Made by a program: the position numbers and the translations under genes. Below the pieces are notes generated by a model, which was not told the DNA's origin, ran no database searches, and saw only the letters and a list, made by a program, of their open reading frames with translations. 64,000 bases of DNA, taken from contig NZ_CANLBS010000013.1 of the NCBI RefSeq assembly GCF_947488945.1, positions 124,001 to 188,000 of the forward strand. Direction: 5' to 3'. The DNA comes from an uncultured Streptomyces sp. Its GTDB lineage: Bacteria; Actinomycetota; Actinomycetes; Streptomycetales; Streptomycetaceae. The first letter of the stretch is position 1, and each line of letters starts with the position of its first letter. Shown in pieces: positions 1 to 19,500 of the stretch.

Positions 1-10690
<10,690 letters not shown>

Positions 10691-10696
10691 TCGATG

Positions 10697-10703
10697 TCAC
10701 CTT
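10697..10703 (-). promoter_or_regulatory. Ribosome binding site of PKS C
   Basis: AAGGTGA on the minus strand lies 6 nt before a GTG at 10690 and is preceded by GGAG. It supports GTG as the start. The protein then begins with a typical PKS N-terminal docking helix. Confidence 0.7.
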
Positions 10704-10830
10704 CTCCGGACCGGCAGCGCATGTTGCGGAAGCTACTCGATGAATTCACCGGGACCGCACGACGACGGGAATCCCCCTGTTTACCCGGCCGGATTGTCGG
10801 GTTCGGCATTCCGGCCGGAAACTCCCGCTG

Positions 10831-10879
10831 AGGGTACGAACCGTTCGGAGCCCGCAACAACCCCTAATGCGACCCCTAA
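10831..10879 (-). promoter_or_regulatory. Candidate PKS C promoter with an adjacent heptamer direct repeat
   Basis: On the minus strand TTGTTG (10855-10860), an 18-bp spacer and TACCCT (10831-10836) match a -35/-10 pair of the housekeeping type. Two perfect direct repeats TTAGGGG (10873-10879 and 10861-10867), spaced 12 bp start to start, abut the -35 element, as expected of an activator site. A leader of about 135 nt would follow, containing two CCGGCCGG palindromes (10785-10792 and 10811-10818). It is the only promoter-like region seen for PKS C. This is prediction from sequence alone. Confidence 0.45.
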
Positions 10880-11221
10880 GGGCCGCCCCACCGGGACGGA
10901 CCGGGCGCGGGAGCGGGCGTGCGGGCCGCGCGGTGCGGGGGCCGCCCGAATACGCCCCGTATGAGGAAGCCCCCTGTTCCGGGGTGGGGAGCGGGTCGGG
11001 GTGGCGCGCCGGGGGCGGCGGAGCGCCGTCCGGCGCCGTCGCCTGCCGTGCGACCGCGTCCGCCGCGATCGTCCGTGACGGTTCTCCCGGTGTTTTCCAC
11101 CGACCCGCCGACGGGCACGAGGAGTTTTTCGCACGGGCGGGACGGCGGTGACCGGAGGTGAATTCCGTGCGGCGACGGCGGGAAATACGCGCAGGGAAAT
11201 CAGGAGGCCGTCCGATCAGTG
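10880..11221. other. Non-coding stretch between the LysR gene and the PKS C promoter region
   Basis: No convincing gene is seen on either strand. The open frames here are Arg/Pro-rich in all phases, as expected of non-coding DNA at this GC content. One GTG at 11167 on the plus strand follows GGAGGT at a good distance, but its product is arginine-rich and runs antisense into the LysR gene. No tRNA, transposon end or CRISPR is seen. Confidence 0.5.
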
Positions 11222-11262
11222 CCGGACGCACTGTCCGGAGCCGCACTCGGTCCGGTCGGACC
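11222..11262 (-). terminator. Two adjacent GC-rich hairpins downstream of the LysR gene
   Basis: The first hairpin has arms CCGGAC and GTCCGG around GCACT (11222-11238). The second has arms GGTCCG and CGGACC around two bases (11249-11262). They lie about 90-130 bp beyond the LysR stop, before the PKS C promoter region, and may end LysR transcription. There is no T-run, so support is structural only. Confidence 0.3.
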
Positions 11263-11348
11263 CCTGACCCGCGTCGCACCCTTGCGGCCGCGCCCGCCCC
11301 ATTGCCGTCACGCGCCGGGGGGAGGAGGCACCGTCCTGCTCGAACGCG

Positions 11349-12257
11349 TCACGGCGGCCCCCACGTCCGGGCGCCCACCGTGGCCCGCAACTCCCGCACG
11401 AAGGCGCGCACCACCGCGGCTGCGGCCAGGTCGGAGGTGGTGACGTAGCCGACCTGGCGTGTCGGACGGTCCGGCCCGAGATCGGTGACCGTGACCGAGG
11501 GTGTCGCTCCGGCCCGGGAGAGCGCCGGCATGATCGCCATTCCATGACCCGCGCTCACCAAGGAGAGCACCGCTCCGTCGTCCTCCGCCTCGATGGTCGT
11601 GTCCGGGATCCAGTCCTGCGCGGCCCACCACTCACGGGTGTACGAGCCGCAGTTCTCGGCCCAGTCGACCAGCGGCAGCGAGCGCGGGGTGGCGTGCCCC
11701 GCCGGGTGCACGAGGGCGTACGGATCTTCGAGGAGGCCGCTCGCGATCAGGCCCGGCGGAAGGGCCGTGGAGCCCCCGAGCGTGGCGATAGCTATGTCGG
11801 CTTTCCCGTCGGCCACTTCGCCCGCGGTGCCCCGCCCGACCTCGCGTACGATCCGCACCCGGGGCTCGATGCCCGGATGCCGGGCCCGGAGCCGTTCGAG
11901 GACGGGTGGCAGCAGGTGGAGAGCCGCACTGCGGAACGCCGCGATCCGCAGTGGCCCCTCCGCCGTGCCGGACCGGGCCGCTCCGCGCGTCTCGGCGCCC
12001 AGGACCTCCAGCAGACGCAGAACGCGACGTGCGTACGCCACGGCCCTCTCTCCGGAAGGGGTGGGACGGGCGCCGGAGCGACCTCTGTCGAACAGCACGG
12101 CGCCGACCTTGCGTTCGCTTCCGCGCACCGAGTGGGAGACCGCGGACTGGGTCAGACCGAGCGCCTCGGCCGCCGCCGAGAACCCCTGGGTCTCCGCGAC
12201 CGCGACCAGGACGCGCAGTTCCTGAGGGCTGAGATCGGCATCGTTCGTGCGGGCCAC
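11349..12257 (-). CDS. LysR-family transcriptional regulator
   Basis: 302-residue DNA-binding regulator, a normal length for the family. The N-terminus has the winged helix-turn-helix: LSPQELRVLVAVAETQGFSA, then LGLTQSAVSHSVRGSE and VGAVLFDRG, followed by TPSGERAVAYARRVL, which starts the linker helix. Residues from about 90 to the end form the effector-binding domain with two Rossmann-like halves. The GTG start at 12257 is preferred to an ATG at 12278 (see the ribosome binding site entry). It is transcribed away from the NADPH reductase and shares with it a T-N11-A palindrome, so it most likely controls that gene and itself. Whether it also controls the PKS genes cannot be told. The last 110 residues are less family-like, but no frameshift is apparent. 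Confidence 0.92.
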   Translation of the reverse strand: MARTNDADLSPQELRVLVAVAETQGFSAAAEALGLTQSAVSHSVRGSERKVGAVLFDRGRSGARPTPSGERAVAYARRVLRLLEVLGAETRGAARSGTAEGPLRIAAFRSAALHLLPPVLERLRARHPGIEPRVRIVREVGRGTAGEVADGKADIAIATLGGSTALPPGLIASGLLEDPYALVHPAGHATPRSLPLVDWAENCGSYTREWWAAQDWIPDTTIEAEDDGAVLSLVSAGHGMAIMPALSRAGATPSVTVTDLGPDRPTRQVGYVTTSDLAAAAVVRAFVRELRATVGARTWGPP

Positions 12258-12264
12258 GGGGCGC

Positions 12265-12271
12265 TCACCTC
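12265..12271 (-). promoter_or_regulatory. Ribosome binding site that sets the LysR gene start
   Basis: On the minus strand GAGGTGA lies 7 nt before a GTG at 12257. The longer in-frame ATG at 12278 has no comparable site and would place the operator palindrome inside the coding region. The GTG is therefore the better start. Confidence 0.7.
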
Positions 12272-12275
12272 GGAA

Positions 12276-12292
12276 CATGAGAACTGCTCATG
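12276..12292. promoter_or_regulatory. LysR-type operator, perfect inverted repeat with T-N11-A geometry
   Basis: CATGAG-AACTG-CTCATG is a perfect 6-bp inverted repeat with a 5-bp spacer, and it contains the T-N11-A core expected of LysR-family sites. It lies 19 bp upstream of the preferred regulator start (12257) and 66 bp upstream of the reductase start. This is the classic place for autoregulation plus control of the divergent gene. A weak plus-strand promoter (TGGAAC, 17 bp, TATCCG at 12314-12319) would put the site just upstream of its -35 element. The sequence is observed; its function is inferred. Confidence 0.7.
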
Positions 12293-12357
12293 GAACGGTC
12301 GGTCGCATGAGCCTATCCGGCTGCCCGGGTGGCACCTCCGCGCCGTACGGTCCGCTC

Positions 12358-13395
12358 ATGAACGAGACCGCGCTCACCGTGCATCAGATCGCCCGCCCCC
12401 ACGGCTTTCCCACCGCGGAGCACTTCGCCTTCGTCGAGTCGGCGCTCCCCGTGCCGCCGGCGGGCGCCGCGCTCGTGGAGAACCTCTACTGGTCCGTCGA
12501 CCCGTACCACCGGGAGATGATGGATGACGTGCCCGGCGGCTTCGCGCTCGGCGCACCGCTGGAGGGACGCAGCATCGGGCGGGTCGTCGCCTCGCGCACT
12601 CCCGAACTGGCCGAGGGCGAATTCGTGTTCCACCGGCAGGGCTGGCGCACGCATGCCACCGTCACTCCCGAGGAGGTCCGACGGCTGCCCCGTTTCGAGG
12701 GGGTGCCCCTGACCGCGCACCTCAGCACCCTCGGCGGCACCGGCCTGACCGCCTATGTGGGTCTCACCCGGATCGCCCGGCTCCAGGAGGGCGAGGATCT
12801 GTTCGTGTCGGCGGCGGCGGGCGGGGTCGGCACGGCGACCGGCCGGTTCGCCAGGCTGCTGGGCGCCGGACGGCTCGTGGGCAGCGCGGGCTCGGCCGCG
12901 AAGGCCGCTTACCTCGTGCGGGAGGTGGGCTACGACCACGCTTTCGACTACCACGACGGGCCCGCCGCCGAGCTGCTCGGCAAGGCCGCGCCGGGCGGCA
13001 TCGACGTGTTCGTCGACAACGTCGGCGGCGAACAGCTCGCCGCCGCGGTGGGAGCGCTGCGCGACTTCGGGCGCATCGTCCGGATCGGCACGATCAGTCA
13101 GTACAACTCCCCCGACGCGGTGCCACCACGCTTCGACTACGCGGACATCGTGGAGAAGAGCCTCCGCATGGAAGGCTTCCTGGTGCGCAACTACCAGGAG
13201 TTGCAAGAGGAGTTGTACGAGTTCGCCGTCCCCCGTCTGCAGAGCGGCCGGCTCTCCGCGGACGAGACGGTGGTCGACGGCTTCGAGCGCCTCGTGGACG
13301 CGTTCCTGGGAATGCTGCGCGGCGAGAACACCGGCAAGATCATCGTGCGGGACCGCACCGAAGCTCCGTCCGGAGGCCGACGCCCGGTTCGGTAG
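12358..13395 (+). CDS. NADPH-dependent medium-chain reductase (zinc-independent, PTGR/CurA-like)
   Basis: 345-residue member of the medium-chain dehydrogenase/reductase superfamily, of the branch that includes prostaglandin/leukotriene reductase and curcumin reductase CurA; these reduce C=C bonds of enones with NADPH. Seen: the family N-terminus ENLYWSVDPYHREMMDD, the nucleotide-binding loop AAAGGVGTATGR near residue 155, VDNVGGE near 215, and the C-terminal NTGKIIVRD. No structural-zinc cysteine cluster is seen. The ATG at 12358 was chosen because homology begins there; in-frame ATGs at 12307 and 12247 add unrelated residues, and 12247 lies inside the divergent regulator gene. No good ribosome binding site precedes 12358. 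It diverges from the LysR gene across an operator-like palindrome and converges on PKS B. Substrate unknown: it might reduce a polyketide intermediate or be unrelated. Confidence 0.88.
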   Translation: MNETALTVHQIARPHGFPTAEHFAFVESALPVPPAGAALVENLYWSVDPYHREMMDDVPGGFALGAPLEGRSIGRVVASRTPELAEGEFVFHRQGWRTHATVTPEEVRRLPRFEGVPLTAHLSTLGGTGLTAYVGLTRIARLQEGEDLFVSAAAGGVGTATGRFARLLGAGRLVGSAGSAAKAAYLVREVGYDHAFDYHDGPAAELLGKAAPGGIDVFVDNVGGEQLAAAVGALRDFGRIVRIGTISQYNSPDAVPPRFDYADIVEKSLRMEGFLVRNYQELQEELYEFAVPRLQSGRLSADETVVDGFERLVDAFLGMLRGENTGKIIVRDRTEAPSGGRRPVR

Positions 13396-13474
13396 CGGAG
13401 CGGCCGGTGCGAGGCCCCGTCGGTCCCCACCGGTCCCCGCCGCGGCCGCTGCCACCACCACCGGCCGGAGCGAG

Positions 13475-13493
13475 CCTCCGGACCCGTCCGGGG
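13475..13493 (+). terminator. GC-rich hairpin downstream of the reductase gene
   Basis: CCGGAC and GTCCGG arms separated by two bases, extendable with a G-T pair, lie about 80 bp past the reductase stop in the convergent intergenic gap. With the hairpin at 13549-13566 it could form a bidirectional terminator. The stem is short, so confidence is low. Confidence 0.3.
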
Positions 13494-13548
13494 AGAAGAC
13501 CGGACAGCTCCAGCCGCACCCGGTTCGGCCAGCTCCTCCCCGTTCCAC

Positions 13549-13566
13549 GGTCCGGGCCCCCGGACC
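13549..13566 (-). terminator. GC-rich hairpin downstream of PKS B
   Basis: A perfect inverted repeat, GGTCCGGG followed by two bases and CCCGGACC, lies 20 bp beyond the stop codon of PKS B in the 190-bp gap between the convergent PKS B and reductase genes. There is no T-run, as is usual in high-GC actinomycetes. It could stop transcription from either side. Function is inferred from structure and position only. Confidence 0.45.
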
Positions 13567-13585
13567 GGCCCCGCGGGCCGACGGG

Positions 13586-16500
13586 TCAGAGGCCCAGCTC
13601 CCGGTCGATGAGCGCCAGCATGTCCTCGTCCCCGACATCGTCCAGACCGGACGGCCCGGTGGCGGCGGTGGCCCGGTCGTCGACCCACCGGGACAGGAAG
13701 GTCTGGAGCCGTACCGCCATCTTCGCCCGGGTCAGCCCGTCGGGCGGGGTGGTGCTGAACTCCGCGTCCAGGGCGTCGAGTCCGGCCAGCAGGGACGCGG
13801 TGCCGGACACCGGGCCCAGCTCGTCGAGGAGTCTGCGCACCAGGTCCGCCGGGGTCGGGTGGTCGAAGACCAGTGAGGCGGGCAGCTCCAGTCCGGTGTC
13901 CGCGCGCAGCCGGTCGCGGAGTTCGACGGCGGTCAGCGAGTCGAAGCCGATCTCCTTGAACGGGCGGTGCAGCTCCACGGTTTCGGCGCCCGTGTGGCCG
14001 AGGACGGCCGCGACGGCGTCCCGGACCAACGTCCCGAGCAGGGCGTCCCGCTCGGCGCCGGAGGTTCCGGCGAGCCGTTCGCGCAGTGCGGGCCCGGCGT
14101 CCGGGCGGCTCGACGCAGCGGTGCCCGTACCGGCGGACGGGCGGGGCGTGTCGACGAGTCGGGCGAGCAGCGGGCTGGGGCGGGACACGGTGAAGGCGGG
14201 GACGAACCGGTCCCAGTCGACGTCGGCGACGGTGACGCAGGTGTCCCCCGCGTCGACGGCCCGGCCGAGCGCGGCGAGGGCCCGGGTCGGGTCGAGGGCG
14301 CGCAGGCCGCGCTTGGCCAGGTAGGCGGCGGTCTCCTCGCCGGCCGCCATACCCTCGCCGTCCCAGCTCCCCCAGGCGACGGAGGTCGCCGTGCGTCCCT
14401 CGGCCCGGCGCTTGTGCGCCAGCGCGTCGAGGTAGGCGTTGGCCGCCGCGTAACCGCCCTGGCCGCCACTCCCCCAGACTCCGGCGACGGACGAGAACAG
14501 CACGAACAGCTCCGCTTCCGGCACCAGTTCGTCCAAATGCCGGGCCCCCTCCACCTTCGCCCGGACCGCCTCGGCGTACGCGTCGGCGTCGAGGTCGGCG
14601 AGGCGTCCGACGCCGGTGACCCCGGCGGCGTGCACCACGGCGGTGGGGCGGTACGCGGCGACGACCTCGGCCAGCGCGTCCCGGTCGGCGACGTCGCACG
14701 CCACCACCACCGCCTTCGCCCCCGACTCCGCCAACTCCGCCACCAACGCGGAGGCACCCGGCGCAGCCGGACCCGAACGACTCGTCAGCACCACCTCACG
14801 CGCCCCCCGCTCCACCACCCAACGCGCCACATGCCTACCCAACGCACCCGTACCACCCGTCACCAGCACCGGACCACCCAGCGCGCGCCCCACCGGCGAC
14901 GAACCCACCGGCGAACCCACCCCCAACGGAGCCCGCACCAGACGACGCGCCAGCACCCGCCCATCACGCAGGGCGACCTGGTCCTCGCCGAGACCGGCCA
15001 GCACCGCCGCCAGGAGGTCGCCGGTCCGGGTGTCGAACTCCTCGGGCAGGTCGACGAGTCCGCCCCAGCGGTCGGGGTGTTCCAGTGCCGCGACCCGGCC
15101 CAGCCCCCAGAACTGTGCCTGGTCGGGGTCGGTGGCGGCCGTCCCGTCGCCGGCGGACACCGCGCCACGCGTCAGGCACCATACGGGTGCCTTTGCACGG
15201 CGCAGCAGGTCGAGGAGTTCCGCGGGCCGCGACCGCCGGCTGTGGTCGGGTCCGGCAACATCGCCGTCGCCGTCGCCGGGATGCGTGCCGGGTGCGGGCA
15301 CGGTGAGGATGCCGGTCACCTCGCCGTCCGCACGGTCCACGACCGTGCCGCCGTGGCGTTCGACGGCCCGTACGGTCGCGGCGACGAGCGCATCCGAGCG
15401 GGGACCGAGGACCGCCCAGGTCCCTTCGAGCACCGTCTCGGCAGCGGTCGGCACCGGGGTCCAGGTGATCCGGTGGCGCAGGCGGTCCACGTCGGCGCCT
15501 GCGCGGGTGGCGGGCCAGTGGCGGCGGCGGTCGAAGGGGTATCCGGGCAGCCGGACGGGTCGTGCGTCCTCCAGCAGCGGCGACCAGTCGACCGGAACGC
15601 CCCGGGCGTGCAGACGGGCGACGGCGGCCAGCAGGGTGTCGCGTTCGGGCCGGCCGCGACGGAGCGCGGCGACGCCGTCCTCGGCGAGCGCGGTGAGGAC
15701 GCCGTCGGGGCCGAGTTCCAGCAGGTGGACGGTGCCGCGTCGGCGCAGGGTGCGCAGCGCGTCGGCGAAGCGGACGGTACTGCGGATCTGCCGTACCCAG
15801 TATGCGGGCGTGGCGAGTTCGGGGTCGGGGGTGCCGGTGACGGTGGACACGACCGGGATCGCCGGGGCGTGGTAGGTCAGGGTCGCGGCGGTGGCGGCGA
15901 ACGCGTCGAGCATGGGTTCCATGCGGTGCGAGTGGAAGGCGTGCGACACGGTGAGCCGCTTGACCTTGCGGCCCTCGGCCCGCAGCCGGGCTTCCAGGGC
16001 GTCGACGGCCTCCTCGTCGCCGGAGAGGGTCAGGGAGGCGGGGCCGTTGACGGCGGCGAGGTCCACGCCGTCGGGCAGTTCCAGGTCCCTTTCGGCAGCC
16101 TCGACCGCCAGCATCGCGCCGCCTCCGGGCAGCGCCTGCATCAGCCGGCCGCGTGCCGCGACCAGCGTGCAGGCGTCGTCCAGCGCGAGGACGCCCGCGA
16201 CGTGCGCGGCGGCCACCTCGCCCACGGAGTGCCCGACGAGGTGGTCCGGGACGACGCCCCAGGATTCCACCAGCCGGTACAGCGCCACTTCGAGGGCGAA
16301 GAGGGCCGGCTGTGCGTACTCGGTGCGCTCCAGCGCATCCGGGTCGCCGAGGACGACGTCCCGCAGCGGGCGGCCGGCTGCCGTGTCGATCCGTTCGCAC
16401 ACCTCGTCGAACGCCGAGGCGAACACCGGGAAGGTGTCGTACAGCTCCTGTCCCATGCCGGTTCGCTGGGCGCCCTGGCCGGTGAAGAGGAAGGCGAGGC

Positions 16501-19500
16501 CGCCGTCCCGCGCCTCGCTGTGGAAGACGCCGGGCGCCCGGTCGCCCCCGGCCACGGCGGTGAGGGCGGCGGACAGGGTTTCGGCGCCGTCGGCGAGCAC
16601 GACCGCCCGGTGGCGGAGCCGCGCGGTGCCGGTGGCGAGGGCCGCGGCGATACCGAGCATCGGCAGTTCACCGGCGACGGCCCGCAGCCGTTCCGCCCTG
16701 GCGCGCAGGGCGGCGGGGGTGGCGGCGGACAGCACGAACGGGACGGGGGCGGTGGGTCCGGGCGTCCCGGCCGCGGGGCGTGCGGATTCCTCGGTCGGGT
16801 ACTCCTCGATGATGGTGTGGGCGTTGGTGCCGCTGAGGCCGAACGACGACACCGCGGCGCGGCGCGGGCCGGCCGAGGTCCAGGGCCGGTTGGCGGTGAG
16901 CAGGCCGATGTCGCCGGCCGTCCAGTCGACGTGCGGGGTGGGTTCGTCGGCGTGCAGGGTGCGGGGCAGCACCCCGTTGCGTACCGCCATGACCGTTTTG
17001 ATCACTCCGGCGATGCCGGCGGCGGCCTGGGTGTGGCCGATGTTGGACTTCACCGAGCCGAGCCAGAGCGGCTGTTCCCGGTCGCGGCCGTAGGTGGCCA
17101 GCAGCGCCTCGGCCTCGATGGGATCGCCCAGGGAGGTGCCGGTGCCGTGGGCCTCGACCAGGTCGACGTCGGCGGACGCCAGTCCGGCGGAGGCCAGGGC
17201 GGCCCGGATCACCCGCTGCTGGGCGGGGCCGTTGGGTGCGGTGAGGCCGTTGGACGCGCCGTCCTGGTTGACGGCGGAGCCGCGGACCACCGCGAGCACC
17301 TCGTGGCCGTTGCGGCGGGCGTCGGACAGCCGCTCCACCAGGAGCACGCCGACGCCCTCGCCCCACCCGGTGCCGTCGGCGGCGGCGCCGAACGCCTTGC
17401 AGCGGCCGTCGGCGGCCAGTCCCCGCTGCCTCGCGAACTCCACGAAGGCGCCCGGCGTGGACATCACGGTCACCCCGCCGGCGAGGGCCAGGGTGCAGTC
17501 GCCGTTGCGCAGCGACTGGACCGCCCAGTGCAGGGCCACCAGCGACGAGGAGCAGGCGGTGTCGACGGTGACCGCCGGGCCCTCCAGCCCGAAGGCGTAG
17601 GCGATCCGTCCGGAGAGCACGCTGGCCGCGTTGCCGGTGCCGACGTGGCCTTCGAGCTCGGAGGTGTCGGTGTCGGTGTCCGCGTCGAGGAGCAGCGCCG
17701 CGTAGTCCTGCCCGTTGGTGCCGGCGAAGACGCCGGTGGGGGTGGAGCGCAGGGAGTGCGGGTCGATGCCCGCTCCCTCGACGGCCTCCCAGGCGGTCTC
17801 CAGGAGCAGCCGCTGCTGGGGGTCCATGGCGAGGGCTTCGCGCGGGGAGATGCCGAACAGTTCGGCGTCGAAGTCGGCGGCCCCGGCGAGGAAACCCCCT
17901 TCGCGGGCGTACGTGGTTCCCGGGCGCCGGGCGTCCGGGTCGTAGAGGGAGCCGAGGTCCCAGCCGCGGTCGGTGGGGAAGGGGCCCATCGCGTCGGTCC
18001 CCTCGGTGACGACCCGCCACAGGTCCTCGGGCGAGGACACCCCGCCGGGGAACCGGCAGGCCATGCCGACGATCGCGATCGGTTCGTCCGCGGCGGCCGG
18101 TCCGGTCCCCGTCTCCCCCGTCCGTGCCGCGGGTTCGCCGGACAGCAGCGTACGGAGGTGACCGGCGAGGGCCGCCGGCGTCGGGAAGTCGAACACCAGG
18201 CCGACGGGCAGGCGCAGTCCGGTCTCCGCGGCGAGGGTGTTCCTGAGCTCCAACGCGGTCAGCGAGTCGATGCCGAGGTCGCGGAAGGGACGGCCGGCGT
18301 CGATGGCGGCCGCCGAGCCGTGGCCGAGCACGGCGGCGGCCCGTGCGCACACCAGGCCGAGGACGTCGCCGGGGGCGACGGCGGGTGCGGCGGGGGCCCG
18401 GTGGGTCTCCACCAGGTGGGTGAGGAGGGCGGTGGGACGGGAGGCGGTGAGGCCGGGGGCGAACCGCTGCCAGTCGACGTCGGCGACGACGACGCAGCGG
18501 TCCCCCAGGTCGAGCGCCCGGCCCAGTGCGGTCAGGGCGCGCGCGGGGTCGAGGGCCGCGAGTCCGCCGCGCCGCATGCGGTCGGCGGTGGGGGCGTCGG
18601 CCGCCATGCCGGTCTCCGCCCACGGCCCCCAGGCCACCGACGTGCCGGCGCGCCCCTCGGCCCGCCGGCGTTCGACGAGGGCGTCCAGCACGGCGTTGGC
18701 GGCGGCGTAGGCGCCCTGGCCGGGGCTGCCGACCGTGCCGGCGAGGGACGAGAAGACGACGAACGCGCCGACCTGCCCGAGGAGTTCGTCGAGCACCAGC
18801 GCCGAGTCCGCCTTGGCGCGCAGCACCGCGGCGAACCGCTCGGGCGTCGTGTGGTCGACCACGCCGTCGTCGACCACGCCGGCCGCGTGGAACACCGCGG
18901 TGACGGGGTGGTCGGCGATCAGCCGGGCGACGGCGTCCCGGTCGGACACGTCGCAGGCGACGAGGTGGACGAGGGCGCCCGCCGCGGCGAGTTCGGCTTC
19001 GAGGGCGTCGGCGCCCTCCGCGGCCGGGCCGCCACGGCTCACCAGGACGAGTTCGCCGGCGCCCCGGTCCACCAGCCAGCGGGCCACCCGCGCCCCGAGG
19101 GCTCCGGTGCCGCCGGTGACGAGTACCGGCCCGTCCGGCGTCCAGGGGGCGCCGGCGGTGCGCCCGCGCGCCGGGGCGGTGTGCAGCCGGCGGCCGTGAA
19201 TGGCGTCGGCGCGCACCGCGAGCTGGTCCTCGGGCGCGGTCGCCAGGGCGGCGGCGAACCGGCGGCCGGTACGTGGGTCGAGCACGGCCGGCAGGTCGAT
19301 CGTGCCGCCCCAGCGCTCGGGCAGTTCCAGCCCGACCACCCGGCCGAGCCCCCAGACCGCGGCGGCGGACGGGTCCGCCGGTCGCTCGGTCCGGTCGACG
19401 GCGACGGCTCCGCGGGTGACGGCCCATACGGGGGCCGTCACTCCGGCGTCGCCGAGCGCCTGGACGAGCGTCAGCACTCCGTCGGCCGGCAAAAACGCCA

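Noticed and set aside
11158..11448. Small plus-strand frame with GGAGGT 7 nt before a GTG at 11167
   Set aside because: The product is arginine-rich without family resemblance and overlaps the 3' end of the LysR gene in antisense. The ribosome-site match is probably chance.
12258..12278. ATG at 12278 as the start of the LysR gene
   Set aside because: It has no ribosome binding site and would put the operator palindrome inside the gene. The GTG at 12257 has GAGGTGA at the right distance.
12358..13395. The reductase as a crotonyl-CoA carboxylase/reductase supplying the A3 extender, or as a trans-acting ER
   Set aside because: It is too short and of the PTGR/CurA-like branch, not the longer crotonyl-CoA carboxylase/reductase family. 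The modules that need an ER already contain one, so neither role is supported by sequence.
10691..13585. Insertion sequence or integrase remnants, attachment sites, tRNA or CRISPR in the island between PKS B and PKS C
   Set aside because: No transposase-like frame, terminal inverted repeats, target duplication, tRNA fold or repeat-spacer pattern was found by eye.
13586..14000. A thioesterase or release domain at the end of PKS B
   Set aside because: After the last ACP only about 110 residues remain and they form a docking tail. No GxSxG hydrolase fold is present.
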